Assembly (NCBI GenBank): GCA_021296375.1
Contig: JAGWAQ010000097.1
Span: 1-6,585 of the forward strand
Length of the DNA: 6,585 nt
From: Alphaproteobacteria bacterium
GTDB taxonomy: Bacteria > Pseudomonadota > Alphaproteobacteria > Puniceispirillales > UBA1172
Reading direction: 5' to 3'
The notes under the pieces were generated by a model. The model did no database searches. It saw nothing but the letters and a program-made list of their open reading frames with translations, and had not been told where the DNA came from. Positions 6,359-6,585 of this stretch are shown here, in pieces. A program made the translations under genes and the position numbers. The stretch's first letter is position 1. Each line of letters starts with the position of its first letter.

Positions 6359-6585
6359 GCATGGCCCCTTCGGCCCGCATGACGCGGATATCTTCATAGG
6401 CGGCGTTAATAGCGGCAAGGCGTTCACTGGCGGCGCGGATAAATTCTTCGGGCAGGCCATCGGCCATCAGGCGATCAGGGTGGTGATTGCGCGCCAGCTC
6501 GATCCAGGCGTTGCGGATGGCGGCGTTATCGGCGTTAACATCAACCCCCAGAATAGCGTAGGGATTGGCGTCAGGATCACCGTAA
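6351..6585 (-). CDS. djlA: DjlA-like J-domain co-chaperone, C-terminal end (5' end outside window)
   Basis: The visible 77 residues form a complete J domain that would stimulate the ATPase of DnaK. They read DPDANPYAILGVDVNADNAAIRNAW (about 3-27), then ARNHHPDRL with the catalytic HPD at 35-37. Next come MADGLPEEFIRAASERLAAINAAYEDI and a short tail ending MHG. The insert between HPDRL and the last helix (GLPEEF) and the C-terminal position of the J domain are typical of DjlA and its TerB-DnaJ relatives, not of DnaJ, where the domain is N-terminal. The TerB part and any membrane anchor would lie beyond the right edge, so the subfamily is inferred. The stop overlaps the uup start by 8 nt, indicating co-transcription and coupled translation. 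Confidence 0.8.
   Translation of the reverse strand, partial: YGDPDANPYAILGVDVNADNAAIRNAWIELARNHHPDRLMADGLPEEFIRAASERLAAINAAYEDIRVMRAEGAMHG

Noticed and set aside
5375..6382. 335-residue plus-strand open frame opposite uup
   Set aside because: Antisense shadow of the ABC-F gene. The His/Gly/Gln-rich translation is the complement of conserved ABC motifs, with no credible start context.

Overview
The window looks like a chromosomal housekeeping segment from an alphaproteobacterium of fairly high GC. The evidence is an mraZ-rsmH-ftsL block with a short alphaproteobacterial-type FtsL, a complete type A RNase P RNA, and a DjlA-like J-domain protein with a GLPEEF insert. I cannot place it to order or genus. 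There are no tRNAs, insertion sequences, CRISPR arrays or phage genes.

Layout. (1) Positions 1-1697, minus strand: the start of the division and cell-wall (dcw) cluster, mraZ -> rsmH -> ftsL. The genes are tightly packed (2-nt gap, then a 1-nt overlap), and ftsL runs off the left edge. (2) Positions 1698-2049: a non-coding stretch of about 350 bp. It holds a 10-bp-period array of TGGGA boxes that match the MraZ operator, a candidate sigma70-type promoter, and the intrinsic terminator of the next gene. (3) Positions 2050-2523, minus strand: an unrecognised small protein with two predicted membrane helices and a Lys/Pro/Ser-rich tail. (4) Positions 2636-4021, plus strand, divergent from it: an FAD-linked D-lactate dehydrogenase-type oxidase. 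(5) Positions 4048-4436, minus strand: rnpB, convergent with the oxidase. (6) Positions 4469-6585, minus strand: the 3' end of a djlA-like gene overlapping uup, an ABC-F ATPase, with rnpB just downstream. A good promoter for rnpB overlaps the uup stop codon.

The most notable point is ftsL. Its normal-looking frame is broken by a single in-frame amber codon (98-100). The same frame continues past it with a convincing FtsL C-terminal half (LTRPSRIQ...), with nothing inserted or deleted. A perfect 9-bp inverted repeat lies 18 nt downstream of the amber codon. ftsL is normally essential, so this is a sequencing error, a real nonsense mutation, or a stop codon that is read through; the sequence alone cannot decide. 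All six other visible stop codons are TGA or TAA, and no other gene is interrupted by TAG.

Functionally, MraZ would regulate its own operon through the TGGGA boxes, RsmH methylates 16S rRNA, and FtsL belongs to the division complex. RNase P matures tRNAs, Uup acts on ribosomes and/or DNA, and DjlA is a DnaK co-chaperone. Apart from ftsL, these genes look ordinary and intact. I found no clear new multi-gene system.
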